DNA of 64,000 nucleotides from Arachidicoccus soli (GTDB lineage Bacteria > Bacteroidota > Bacteroidia > Chitinophagales > Chitinophagaceae). Under the pieces are notes generated by a model. It was given only the letters and a program-made list of their open reading frames with translations, was not told the origin of the DNA and searched no databases. A program made the position numbers and the translations under genes. Shown here piece by piece: positions 18,335-27,085 of the stretch. Every line of letters starts with the position of its first letter. The stretch's first letter is position 1. The stretch is from the NCBI RefSeq assembly GCF_003600625.1, contig NZ_CP032489.1, forward strand, positions 3,472,001-3,536,000, written 5' to 3'.

Positions 18335-19327
18335 ATGAAAGCAATAATACCCGTCGCGGGCACCGGAGCAAAACTGCGTCCCCATACATATACTCAACCC
18401 AAAGCCTTATTGCCTTTGGCCGGCAAAACTATCTTAAGCTTTATTGTAGATCAGCTTAATCAGGCAGGTATTGATGAATTTATTTTTATCATAGGCTATT
18501 TGGGAGAAAAAATTCAAGAATATATCTCCCAGGACTATCCCAACTTAAAATGTCAATATGTTTTTCAATCAGAAAGACAAGGTACAGGTCAAGCAATTTC
18601 TCTTACGAAAGATTTAGTGGGTGATGAAGAAGTTTTGATTGTAATGGGTGATACAATTTGCGACTTTGACGTGCAAGAAGTGTTAAGTAGCCCTTACTCG
18701 ATGATTGGGATTCAGAAAGTTGACGATCCTCGTGGATTTGGTGTAGCCGAAGTAGACGCCTCAGGCTTTGTAACACAACTAATCGAAAAGCCGGTAATAC
18801 CTATGAGCAATACTGCATTGGTAGGTTTTTATAAAATCAAAGAGCCGGCAACGATGTATGCTTGTCTATCACATATTTTTTCAGAAAAAATTACGACGGA
18901 AGGGCAGTATCATTTAACAGATGCACTTCAATGTATGCTTAAGCGCGGGACGAAAATAAAAACTTTTAAGGTAAAACATTGGTACGATTGTGGGCGAAAA
19001 GAAACACTGCTAGAAACCAACGCACTTTTGCTAAAAAAAGTGGGCAATTCCATTCATGCATCTGCACAAATCGAAAACTCGATTATCCTTCCTCCGGTAA
19101 GCATTGGCGCTGATAGTAAATTGACTAATACCATAATAGGTCCACATGCTTCTATTGGGTCGAATACATCTATCACCCAATCGGTAGTACGCGATTGTAT
19201 TATCGGTTCATTTTCTAATTTGCACGAAGTTGTTTTGGATAACTCTCTTATCGGTAATGATGCCAGTGTAAAAGGACTTAGTAGAAATTTGAATATTGGC
19301 GATAATACAGAAATTGACTTTGGCTAG
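18335..19327 (+). CDS. Sugar-1-phosphate nucleotidyltransferase with left-handed beta-helix tail
   Basis: 330 aa. The N-terminal Rossmann-like nucleotidyltransferase domain carries the activating-loop signature PVAGTGAKLRPHTYTQPKAL and MGDTICDFD for metal and sugar phosphate. From about residue 250 hexapeptide repeats form a short beta-helix (IENSIILPPVSIG, TNTIIGPHASIG). The family makes NDP-sugars such as dTDP-glucose, GDP-mannose or UDP-GlcNAc; nucleotide and sugar cannot be assigned here. It may feed cell-envelope polysaccharide synthesis, but no partner genes are adjacent. Confidence 0.85.
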   Translation: MKAIIPVAGTGAKLRPHTYTQPKALLPLAGKTILSFIVDQLNQAGIDEFIFIIGYLGEKIQEYISQDYPNLKCQYVFQSERQGTGQAISLTKDLVGDEEVLIVMGDTICDFDVQEVLSSPYSMIGIQKVDDPRGFGVAEVDASGFVTQLIEKPVIPMSNTALVGFYKIKEPATMYACLSHIFSEKITTEGQYHLTDALQCMLKRGTKIKTFKVKHWYDCGRKETLLETNALLLKKVGNSIHASAQIENSIILPPVSIGADSKLTNTIIGPHASIGSNTSITQSVVRDCIIGSFSNLHEVVLDNSLIGNDASVKGLSRNLNIGDNTEIDFG

Positions 19328-19476
19328 CAATGGATAACAAAATGATTATTAAGTCTTTCTTTTTATAATCTGCGTAAAAATACTGCCTCCCTTAACCATT
19401 CCCATTGTCATTCTTTTTTAAAATCCTACTAATTTTATAGATTTTAATGCGCATTGATTAATTTTGCCTTCTCAAA

Positions 19477-19503
19477 ATGAGACGAATCAACTTCATATTT
19501 TAA
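19477..19503 (+). CDS. Possible 8-codon leader peptide before cysE
   Basis: ATG at 19477 opens MRRINFIF and stops at 19501-19503, one base before the cysE ATG. It begins 10 nt after a TAATTTTG -7 box at 19459-19466, so it would be the first start codon on the transcript. It contains no cysteine or serine codon, so attenuation by its own product is not suggested; translational coupling is possible. Chance is also possible. Confidence 0.25.
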   Translation: MRRINFIF

Positions 19504-19504
19504 A

Positions 19505-20317
19505 ATGGAAGAATCTTTTAATAAACATATCTTGGGGAAACAGCAGAAAGTGGAAGCCGTACCGCCCAACGAAATCATTGCCTCCTGGGCTACAAAAGTT
19601 TTACGATTATTATATCCTGAGCAATCTAAAAAACATTATACTACTATTGCAGATATTGAAGCTGCGTTTGTGCAATTAGAAGAAAACTTAATAGAAATAT
19701 TAAACCAAACTAAGGCTTGTACACACTGTAACAATGAAACAGTCGCTAAAGAATTTTTTCAAAAGATCCCTGAATTATACGATACCCTGAATAAAGATGC
19801 CTCCGCAATTTTGAATGGAGATCCTGCATCAAAAAGCGAATTTGAAGTGATACGTGCTTATCCGGGTTTTCAAGCAATTTCTTTTTATCGTGTAGCGCAT
19901 CAGTTGTTACAATTAAATGTACCATTATTACCACGCATTCTTACGGAATATGCTCATTCACATACAGGTATCGACATTCATCCGGCTGCACAAATTGGCG
20001 AATACTTCTTTATTGACCATGGAACCGGAATCGTCATTGGTGAAACAACTATTATTGGTCATCACGTAAAACTGTATCAAGGCGTTACCCTAGGTGCAAT
20101 GAGTGTAGCTAAGGAGATGGTAGATGTGAAACGACATCCAACCGTCGAAGACCATGTGGTTATTTATTCCAGCGCAACTATTTTAGGAGGTGATACAATC
20201 ATTGGTCATCACAGTATTATTGGGGGTAATGTATGGCTCACCAAAACTGTCCCTCCCAATTCTACAGTTTATCACAAACCATTGATCGAAGTAATAGAAA
20301 ATAAAATAATACAATAA
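19505..20317 (+). CDS. cysE: Serine O-acetyltransferase
   Basis: Acetylates serine to O-acetylserine, the acceptor for sulfide in cysteine synthesis; 270 aa. An N-terminal helical domain (to about 150) precedes the hexapeptide beta-helix with DIHPAAQIGEYFFIDHGTG and VIGETTIIGHHVKLYQGVTL, which hold the catalytic Asp/His residues. This is the long serine acetyltransferase form. It lies 9 nt before cysM on the same strand, so the pair probably acts as an operon and may form a cysteine synthase complex through the CysE C-terminal isoleucine, here ...NKIIQ. Confidence 0.94.
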   Translation: MEESFNKHILGKQQKVEAVPPNEIIASWATKVLRLLYPEQSKKHYTTIADIEAAFVQLEENLIEILNQTKACTHCNNETVAKEFFQKIPELYDTLNKDASAILNGDPASKSEFEVIRAYPGFQAISFYRVAHQLLQLNVPLLPRILTEYAHSHTGIDIHPAAQIGEYFFIDHGTGIVIGETTIIGHHVKLYQGVTLGAMSVAKEMVDVKRHPTVEDHVVIYSSATILGGDTIIGHHSIIGGNVWLTKTVPPNSTVYHKPLIEVIENKIIQ

Positions 20318-20326
20318 ACTTTTATA

Positions 20327-21199
20327 ATGGCTACGATATTAGATTTTATAGGCAAAACGCCCTTAATAGAACTAAAGAAATTAAACCCGAATCCGCAGGT
20401 AAAAATATTTGCGAAATTAGAAGGCAACAATCCAGGGGGAAGCATTAAAGACCGTGCAGCATTTAATATGATTGATAGCGCGATGAAACGTGGAGATATT
20501 CAATCTGGCACAAGATTAATAGAAGCAACAAGTGGTAACACCGGTATTGCCTTAGCAATGATTGCTCAAACACTCAATCTAGAAATTGAACTGGTAATGC
20601 CTGCAAATTCTACTCGCGAACGTACACTTACAATGGAGGCTTATGGAGCTAAAGTAACATTGTTAGAAAGTATTGAAGCTTGCAGAGATTATGCTGAAAA
20701 TAAAAGTGAAAAAGAAGGTTATTTTCTATTAAATCAATTTGCCAATCCTGATAATTATCTAGCACATTACAAAACCACCGGTCCTGAAATATGGGAAGAA
20801 ACGGGAGAGAAAATTACTCATTTTGTAAGCTCCATGGGGACTACCGGAACGATCATGGGTGTATCAAAATATTTAAAAGAACAAGATTCATCAGTACAGA
20901 TTATAGGTTGTCAACCTACAGAAGGCTCATCTATACCGGGTATCCGTCGTTGGCCAAAAGAATATTTGCCTAAAATATTTGATCCCAATAGAGTGGACCG
21001 CATCATGGATGTTTCACAAGAAGAGGCCACAACAACGACAAGGGCTCTTGCAAAAAATGAAGCACTTTTTGTAGGCATGAGTAGTGGAGGCGCGGCGGCG
21101 GCTGCTTTGCGTCTGGCAAAGGAATTGACTTCAGGCATGATCGTATTTATTGTTTGCGACCGTGGCGATCGTTATTTAAGCAGTGATTTATTTGGGTAA
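20327..21199 (+). CDS. cysM: Cysteine synthase (O-acetylserine sulfhydrylase), CysM-like
   Basis: PLP enzyme that converts O-acetylserine and a sulfur donor to cysteine; 290 aa. The PLP lysine is Lys41 in NPGGSIKDRAA, the substrate loop is TSGNTG at 68-73 and the phosphate-binding loop is SSMGTTGTIMG. The short length and sequence around PTEGSSIPGIRRW favour the CysM (type B) branch over CysK. It follows cysE by 9 nt and its stop faces the pabA stop 4 nt away, with no room for a separate terminator. Confidence 0.92.
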   Translation: MATILDFIGKTPLIELKKLNPNPQVKIFAKLEGNNPGGSIKDRAAFNMIDSAMKRGDIQSGTRLIEATSGNTGIALAMIAQTLNLEIELVMPANSTRERTLTMEAYGAKVTLLESIEACRDYAENKSEKEGYFLLNQFANPDNYLAHYKTTGPEIWEETGEKITHFVSSMGTTGTIMGVSKYLKEQDSSVQIIGCQPTEGSSIPGIRRWPKEYLPKIFDPNRVDRIMDVSQEEATTTTRALAKNEALFVGMSSGGAAAAALRLAKELTSGMIVFIVCDRGDRYLSSDLFG

Positions 21200-21203
21200 A
21201 ATT

Positions 21204-21788
21204 TTAATATCCAGTCACAATCTTTAGCCAGTTTTGTAATAATTGTAACCCTTGTCCAGTCATATACGATTCGGGATGAAACTGTACACCATCTATTTTG
21301 TATACTTGATGGCTTAAGGACATGACCGTTCCGTCATTTAAAGTAGAAGTTATTTCCAAGCAATTGACATTTAGATTTTTATCCATTGCCCAGGAATGAT
21401 ACAAACCTACCTTAAGTGGAAAGATTATTTTATCAAATAAAAGGCAATCTTTTTGTTTAAAAATCTCAGCTTGCTTTCCATGTTGTACGGTGTTCAAATT
21501 GAACAATTTCCCTCCAAAATATTTAACAATTATTTGCAATCCGAGGCAAACACCTAACAAGGGTTTATTATGCGCATATTTTTTTAAAATGGAGAAACTT
21601 GCAGCATAATCAGAAGGCAAACCCGGACCGGGAGACAAAACAATTCCGTCGAAATAATTTACTTTATCCCACATAATCGCTTCTACTCGCATTACAACAA
21701 CTTCTTCGGCTCCTGCCTCTTCTAAAACTTGTACTAAGTTATAAGTAAAAGAATCATTATGGTCGATTATTAATATTTTTGTTCCCAT
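21204..21788 (-). CDS. pabA: Aminodeoxychorismate/anthranilate synthase glutaminase subunit
   Basis: Class I glutamine amidotransferase of 194 aa that supplies ammonia to the chorismate-converting partner. The catalytic triad is complete: Cys81 in GVCLGLQ, His171 and Glu173 in QFHPES. Oxyanion-loop LSPGPGLPSD is present. The adjacent divergent gene is pabB, so the folate (p-aminobenzoate) role is more likely than tryptophan synthesis, although such subunits can serve both. The start codons of pabA and pabB are only 8 nt apart on opposite strands. Confidence 0.9.
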   Translation of the reverse strand: MGTKILIIDHNDSFTYNLVQVLEEAGAEEVVVMRVEAIMWDKVNYFDGIVLSPGPGLPSDYAASFSILKKYAHNKPLLGVCLGLQIIVKYFGGKLFNLNTVQHGKQAEIFKQKDCLLFDKIIFPLKVGLYHSWAMDKNLNVNCLEITSTLNDGTVMSLSHQVYKIDGVQFHPESYMTGQGLQLLQNWLKIVTGY

Positions 21789-21796
21789 TTAAGACG

Positions 21797-22777
21797 ATGA
21801 ATTTACCCACAAAGGAAGTATTTTTTAACAAGATGAATCTATTGTATGAAAAGAAAACACCATTTTTCTTTATCGTAGATTTTTTGTGCAACAAAACAGA
21901 AATAATTCCTTTAGATGAAACAACAGAAAAAAATATATTCTTCGCTACACCAAAGAAGGAAAATATTTCTGAAGAAATAAAAACAAAGAAAAAATTAGAA
22001 TGGGAGAAATACCCAATATCTAAATCAGAATATGAAAAACAATTTGAGCAAGTAAAAACAGCTATTCAAGCCGGCGACACTTATCTCATAAATCTTACTT
22101 GTACAACACCTGTGAGAACGAATTATAGTCTGAAGGAACTTTTTAGTCATGGAGATGCAAAATATAAATTGTATTATAAAGATATTTTTATACATTTCTC
22201 TCCAGAACCTTTTATACAAATTAGCAAAGAAAAAATATTTTCTTATCCTATGAAAGGTACAATTGACGGAGCTTTGGAAGATGCCGAAACGAATATTTTA
22301 TCCAGTGAAAAAGAGTTGCGGGAACAGTTTACTATTGTAGATTTGATAAGAAATGATTTAAGTATTGTAGCCAGTAATGTACGTGTAGATGATTTTCGTT
22401 ATTTAGAAAAAATAACAACCAACCAAAAAGAACTATTATCCGTAAGTTCTAAAATAAGCGGAAATATTCGAGCAGATTTTTTAAATAGTCCCGGAAATAT
22501 TTTTGCCAAACTATTGCCTGCCGGTTCCATTAGTGGTGCGCCCAAAGTCAAAACCTTGGAAATAATAGCACAAACAGAAACCCACGAAAGAAACTATTAT
22601 ACAGGCGTTTGGGGTATATTTGATGGCGCAGAGATTGACAGTTGTGTAATTATTCGTTACATTGAAAACACAGAAAACGGAATGGTTTTTAAAAGTGGCG
22701 GAGGCATCACTTCATTGAGCAACTTGAATGCTGAATACCAAGAAATGATAGATAAAATATATGTGCCGATTTATTGA
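21797..22777 (+). CDS. pabB: Aminodeoxychorismate synthase component I
   Basis: Converts chorismate and ammonia to 4-amino-4-deoxychorismate for folate synthesis; 326 aa from the ATG at 21797 (a TTG 18 nt upstream is less likely). PMKGTIDG contains the lysine typical of PabB at the place where TrpE has alanine, and GSISGAPKVKTLEII is the chorismate-binding signature. The protein is shorter than E. coli PabB, lacking much of the N-terminal half, as is common in Bacteroidota. It overlaps pabC by 17 nt. Confidence 0.92.
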   Translation: MNLPTKEVFFNKMNLLYEKKTPFFFIVDFLCNKTEIIPLDETTEKNIFFATPKKENISEEIKTKKKLEWEKYPISKSEYEKQFEQVKTAIQAGDTYLINLTCTTPVRTNYSLKELFSHGDAKYKLYYKDIFIHFSPEPFIQISKEKIFSYPMKGTIDGALEDAETNILSSEKELREQFTIVDLIRNDLSIVASNVRVDDFRYLEKITTNQKELLSVSSKISGNIRADFLNSPGNIFAKLLPAGSISGAPKVKTLEIIAQTETHERNYYTGVWGIFDGAEIDSCVIIRYIENTENGMVFKSGGGITSLSNLNAEYQEMIDKIYVPIY

Positions 22778-23375
22778 GACCATATTATTTCAGAATAACA
22801 ATATGCCTTTGATAAAAGGACATGAGCAACGCTTTGTGAAAACCCAAATGGCAGCTTGGGGGAAAATCATTTATCCTTCCTTGGAAAAAATAATACGAAA
22901 TAAGAAAGTTGTTTTAAAAAATGAAATACCCTATAAGTGCCGTGTAGTATATGATTCAGAGAATATAGAAATCTCGTTTACGACTTACCAAAAAAGAGCA
23001 ATAAGCATTTTAGTATTGAAAGAATGTAATGATATAGAATATCATTTCAAGTATGAAAATCGAGAGGAATTAAATTTCTTAGCTAAAGATTTGCAACCCG
23101 GTGAAGAGGTTTTAATCGTAAAAAATAATTTAATTACCGAGACATCTTTCACCAATATTGCTTTATGGAATGGCAAAGAATGGCATACACCCAAAAGGCC
23201 ATTACTACATGGTGTACAAAGAAGTAAATTACTCTTAGATAAGATAATTTCAGAAAAAAACATTTCTGTTCAAGACCTCACATTTTATCAAAAAATCAGA
23301 TTGTTTAATGCGCTTGTAAATTGGGGCGAAGCCTGGGAATTAAGTACAAAACAGATTCGGACTTCCTCATTATGA
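22761..23375 (+). CDS. pabC: Aminodeoxychorismate lyase (class IV aminotransferase fold)
   Basis: Predicted to release pyruvate from aminodeoxychorismate to give p-aminobenzoate; 204 aa. The fold-type IV lysine is probably in YHFKYENR, and the TETSFTNIALWNG and RPLLHGVQRSKLL segments match the family. It is shorter than E. coli PabC (269 aa), a compact form. It overlaps pabB upstream by 17 nt and recQ downstream by ATGA, so the three are probably translationally coupled. Confidence 0.82.
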   Translation: MCRFIETILFQNNNMPLIKGHEQRFVKTQMAAWGKIIYPSLEKIIRNKKVVLKNEIPYKCRVVYDSENIEISFTTYQKRAISILVLKECNDIEYHFKYENREELNFLAKDLQPGEEVLIVKNNLITETSFTNIALWNGKEWHTPKRPLLHGVQRSKLLLDKIISEKNISVQDLTFYQKIRLFNALVNWGEAWELSTKQIRTSSL

Positions 23376-25081
23376 TGCCATCTCCTATTGAAATATTAAA
23401 AGAGTTTTGGGGTTTCAGCGAATTTCGCGGGCAACAAGAAAAAATTGTAAACACTGTATTGCAAGGAAAAGACGTATTAGCACTTTTACCTACAGGCGGA
23501 GGAAAATCAATTTGCTTTCAACTGCCTGCCTTGCTATTGGATGGGATATGTATTGTAATTACACCGCTCATTGCTTTAATGAAAGACCAAGTTGAAAGTC
23601 TTGAAAGAAAAGGAATTCCAGCCTGCGCCATTCACTCCGGACTGAGTAATAAAGAGGTTCTAGATGTATTAGAAGATTCGATTGCTGGCAAATACAAACT
23701 TCTTTATATTTCGCCGGAACGCCTTGACACAGCTACATTTCAAGAGATTGCAGATGAGATGAATATATCTTTAATTGCCGTAGATGAAGCGCATTGTATT
23801 TCACAGTGGGGTTACGATTTCCGACCTTCTTATCTGCATATCGCAGAACTGCGGAATCATTTTCCCAAGGTACCTATTATTGCACTTACAGCTAGCGCTA
23901 CTCCATTGGTACAGAAAGACATTATAGATAACTTACTATTTAAGAACTATGAAGTTTTCAAACAGTCTTTTGAACGAAAAAATATTTCTTTCTCGGTTAT
24001 AAAATCTAATAACAAATTGCACACACTTGCTCAACTAATAAGGCAAACATCCAAAAGTGTGATTGTATATTGTAAAAGCAGAAGACTCACCAAAGAAATT
24101 AGTTCTTTTTTGCGGATAGAGAATATAAATGCTGATTTCTACCACGCAGGACTCGCACAAGAAATTCGAAATAAAAAGCAGGAAGATTGGATAAACAACA
24201 AAACGCAGACAATCGTATGTACCAATGCTTTTGGTATGGGTATCGATAAGCCGGATGTACAGACAGTCATACATTATGACATACCCGACTGTTTGGAAAA
24301 TTATTATCAGGAAGCTGGACGTGCGGGTCGCAATGGGGAAAAAGCAATAGCTGCATTGCTGTATCAAGAACAAGATTTATACGATTTAGAACAATTGCCG
24401 CAAATACGTTATCCTTCATTCGAAATGATCAAAAAAATATACCAAAATATTGGTGATTTTCTACAAATACCTGTCGGCATTGGTGAAGGGAATTTTTATG
24501 ATTTTGATTTCAATACCTTTATCAAGAACTTTAAATTAAATGCATTACAAACAATATATGTAATCAAAGCTTTGGAGCAAGCCGGGTTGATCTCTTTTAA
24601 TGAAAACATTTTTCTTCCTTCCAAAGTCAGTTTTACTATTGATAAAGAAAGGCTGTATAGTTTTGAAGATAACTACTCCAGATTTGAACCTCTAATAAAA
24701 TTCCTGTTAAGAAACTATGGAGGTATTTACACACAATACGTGTCTGTATTTGAAAAGAGTATCGCAAAAGCCCTATACATTCCTGTTACTGAAATAATTG
24801 CACAATTGCATTCTTTACAAAAACATGGTGTGATAAAGTATTTGCCGCAAAAAGAAACGCCGCAGATATTCTACTTGACTAATCGGGCGTCAACAGAATT
24901 CTTAATATTTAATCACAATGATTACTTAAAAAGAAAAAAAAATTTTGTTACAAGTATCGAAAAAATGCTTTCGTATATCCATACAACTACATGTAGAAAT
25001 ATTTTTATCTGCCAGTATTTTGGTGATGAAACTACTAAGGCATGTGGTGCCTGTGATAATTGTATTCGAAAAAAAGAATAA
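23372..25081 (+). CDS. recQ: ATP-dependent DNA helicase RecQ
   Basis: 3'-5' SF2 helicase in recombination and repair. I start it at 23372, where ATG overlaps the pabC stop (ATGA), giving 569 aa. Helicase motifs: Walker A LPTGGGKS, DEAH in AVDEAHCISQWGYDFRPSY, and motif VI QEAGRAGRNG. A winged-helix-like region follows, and the zinc cysteines (CRNIFICQYFG, CGACDNC) are at the very C-terminus rather than after the helicase core, an architecture seen in some Bacteroidota RecQ proteins. Translation stops directly after a run of seven A; family-like tail sequence continues in the -1 frame (next entry). Confidence 0.93.
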   Translation: MMPSPIEILKEFWGFSEFRGQQEKIVNTVLQGKDVLALLPTGGGKSICFQLPALLLDGICIVITPLIALMKDQVESLERKGIPACAIHSGLSNKEVLDVLEDSIAGKYKLLYISPERLDTATFQEIADEMNISLIAVDEAHCISQWGYDFRPSYLHIAELRNHFPKVPIIALTASATPLVQKDIIDNLLFKNYEVFKQSFERKNISFSVIKSNNKLHTLAQLIRQTSKSVIVYCKSRRLTKEISSFLRIENINADFYHAGLAQEIRNKKQEDWINNKTQTIVCTNAFGMGIDKPDVQTVIHYDIPDCLENYYQEAGRAGRNGEKAIAALLYQEQDLYDLEQLPQIRYPSFEMIKKIYQNIGDFLQIPVGIGEGNFYDFDFNTFIKNFKLNALQTIYVIKALEQAGLISFNENIFLPSKVSFTIDKERLYSFEDNYSRFEPLIKFLLRNYGGIYTQYVSVFEKSIAKALYIPVTEIIAQLHSLQKHGVIKYLPQKETPQIFYLTNRASTEFLIFNHNDYLKRKKNFVTSIEKMLSYIHTTTCRNIFICQYFGDETTKACGACDNCIRKKE

Positions 25082-25299
25082 TCACAGTTCTACAAAAGAT
25101 TTTAAGCTCATTGCAAAAAAATAATGGTTGTTCATTGTCAACAAAACTTTCTTACCAAAATGTTTTGCCCCCTCTACAAGAGCTTCCTTTAGAAAGTCTA
25201 AAAGAAGTGATAAGGTACTTCAATAAGAAGCAATTAATATTGATATTCGTAGCATGTGAGTATGTACTAACGAATAATTTTTACCACCATTTCTTTTAA
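25069..25299 (+). other. Slippery A7 and -1-frame continuation of recQ
   Basis: The recQ frame reads CGA AAA AAA GAA TAA, so bases 25069-25075 form an in-frame A_AAA_AAA heptamer, the classic X_XXY_YYZ pattern for -1 slippage. In the -1 frame the next 74 codons are open to 25299 and encode IITVLQKILSSLQKNNG ... PLESLKEVIRYFNKKQL, resembling the small helical domain that follows the zinc motif in related RecQ proteins. It could be programmed frameshifting, a recent indel that truncated RecQ, or a homopolymer sequencing error. The end overlaps the 3' end of holA. Confidence 0.6.
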
Positions 25300-26265
25300 C
25301 AAAGAAGCAGAAGAAGTTGTACTAACTTGGTCTATTCCAATACTTCGAAGATTACATTGATGTAATTGCAATAAAACCATTTCTAGCGCTAGCGGGTCGT
25401 AATTACGGGCAGTCATTATATAGTCTTTTACAAAAAATGGTGATACACCAATTGCTGCAGCAATATTTTTTTCTCCACCAGATATACCAGAGGCAATAAT
25501 TACTTTACTAAAGAAATTGTACAAAGCGGGCAATACCAATTGTATGGGTGCCGATTTAGGGTTACTCTCAAAGTATTGTATAATACGAATGGCCTTGGGT
25601 AAATCTTTTTGAGCAATGGCCATTTGCAACTCGAACACATTAAACTCTTTACTAATACCTACATAATTTTCAATATCTTCTTCCGTAATATTTTTTCTAC
25701 CATTGAGATTGATTAATATTTTGTTTACTTCATTATCAATTCTTGATAAATCGTTGCCAATATGATCTACGAGTAAATGCACAGCTTTTGGATTAATACT
25801 AAAACCTCTTTGACTCACTATTTGATTTGTCCATTCAGGTAGTTTACTCTCGAATATCTTGTTAGAGGTAAATAGCTCACCATTCTTTTTTACAGTTTTT
25901 GAAAGTTTTGTTCGGGCATCCAGTTTTTTTTCTTTATAACCAACTACCAATGTGGTTGAAAATTGGGGGCTGTCAAAATAAGGTTCCAACTTGAGAATGT
26001 CTTTCATATACTGTGCCTCTTTTAACAATACCACTTGCCGCTCTGCAAACATTGGAAATCGTTTACAAGCGTTCATGACTTCTGCCCAGCTGGCATCGCG
26101 ACCATAAAAGATAGTTAGGTTAAATTCCGCCTCGCTTTCAGAAAGGATCTGATGCTCGGCATAATTCATTATTCTATCAATATAAAAGGGCTCTTCCCCT
26201 TCCAACCAATAAAAAGGTTTGAATTTCCTATTCTCCCAATCAGAAATTATTTTCTCTACAGACAT
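25267..26265 (-). CDS. holA: DNA polymerase III delta subunit (clamp loader)
   Basis: Opens and loads the beta clamp in the replisome; 332 aa from the ATG at 26265 (MSVEKIISDWENRKFKPFYW). The longer frame upstream is rejected because a TACATTTG -7 box sits inside it. FYWLEGEEPFYIDRI, the delta AAA-like fold without a functional Walker A, NDLSRIDNEVNKIL and the C-terminal collar (ALYNFFSKVI ... LLQLHQCNLRSIGI) fit HolA. Convergent with recQ. Confidence 0.92.
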   Translation of the reverse strand: MSVEKIISDWENRKFKPFYWLEGEEPFYIDRIMNYAEHQILSESEAEFNLTIFYGRDASWAEVMNACKRFPMFAERQVVLLKEAQYMKDILKLEPYFDSPQFSTTLVVGYKEKKLDARTKLSKTVKKNGELFTSNKIFESKLPEWTNQIVSQRGFSINPKAVHLLVDHIGNDLSRIDNEVNKILINLNGRKNITEEDIENYVGISKEFNVFELQMAIAQKDLPKAIRIIQYFESNPKSAPIQLVLPALYNFFSKVIIASGISGGEKNIAAAIGVSPFFVKDYIMTARNYDPLALEMVLLQLHQCNLRSIGIDQVSTTSSASLLKEMVVKIIR

Positions 26266-26269
26266 AGCA

Positions 26270-26277
26270 CAAATGTA
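26270..26277 (-). promoter_or_regulatory. Promoter -7 box abutting holA
   Basis: Minus-strand TACATTTG matches TAnnTTTG and ends 4 nt before the holA ATG, which would make the message leaderless. It also supports the internal start codon. No -33 TTG lies at ideal distance (nearest about 25 bp). Confidence 0.45.
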
Positions 26278-26382
26278 ATGGAATATAACGTTTCTTTGCA
26301 GGCAATTTAACTTTTCACCAAAGACTGTTATTTCATTTAAATTTAATTTTGTATAACCGAATGTATCATATCTAATCATCAA

Positions 26383-27003
26383 ATGTGCACATATAGAAAA
26401 ATATTTCGACTCTTTGCAATTATTTCATTTTTGTTATTCAACAGGTGTTTACGAGCACAGACTATAAGGTTGGGTCCAAACGATACTATTCGAGTAGAAC
26501 TTACAATAACCGATGATGGGTTTAAAGTACCCACCAGTGAGTTGACTCCACTTTATTTATTTACCAGAATGAATGCTAAATGGAGGAGGTATTATGAAGC
26601 TTGGAATAGGTTGAAGAATGCGGTATATGTTACTTATCCATACGCTAAAGCAGCATCCCGCATAATTCAAGAAATCAATGGAGAATTGGTAGGTGTTACC
26701 AACAGACGCAAACGGAAAGCTATAATTAAGGCCCACGAAAAAGATCTCAGACAACAGTTTACAAGCAAATTACGCAACCTTTCAGTTTATCAAGGTAAGG
26801 TGTTGATGAAATTAATTTGCCGGGAAACCGGAAATAATTGCTACGAGATTTTAGATGAATACAAAGGCGACTTTAATGCCGTTCTATATCAAGGTGTTGC
26901 GCGTTTGTTTGGATCCAGTCTTAAACAAACTTATGACCCCAATGGCGAAGATCAATCAATAGAAATACTTACCAGGCAAGCTGCTATGTACTACGGTTAT
27001 TAA
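26383..27003 (+). CDS. DUF4294-domain exported protein
   Basis: 206 aa with an N-terminal signal peptide (IISFLLFNRCLRAQ). The body matches the Bacteroidota DUF4294 family: a central RLKNAVYVTYPYAKAASRII, LRNLSVYQGKVLMKLICRET, and the C-terminal FGSSLKQTYDPNGEDQSIE. The family's function is not established. Conservation of charged RETGNNCYEI-type motifs suggests a periplasmic structural or enzymatic role. Divergent from holA (117 nt). Confidence 0.8.
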   Translation: MCTYRKIFRLFAIISFLLFNRCLRAQTIRLGPNDTIRVELTITDDGFKVPTSELTPLYLFTRMNAKWRRYYEAWNRLKNAVYVTYPYAKAASRIIQEINGELVGVTNRRKRKAIIKAHEKDLRQQFTSKLRNLSVYQGKVLMKLICRETGNNCYEILDEYKGDFNAVLYQGVARLFGSSLKQTYDPNGEDQSIEILTRQAAMYYGY

Positions 27004-27032
27004 ATTAACATGCGACCTTAGTGCAAATACCC

Positions 27033-27040
27033 TAACTTTG
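27033..27040 (+). promoter_or_regulatory. Promoter -7 box upstream of bshB1
   Basis: TAACTTTG lies 45 nt before the bshB1 ATG, a perfect TAnnTTTG. The -33 region is not recognisable. Confidence 0.4.
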
Positions 27041-27085
27041 CACATCTTTACCTGACTATTTATTCAGTATAATTAAGAGAAATAA

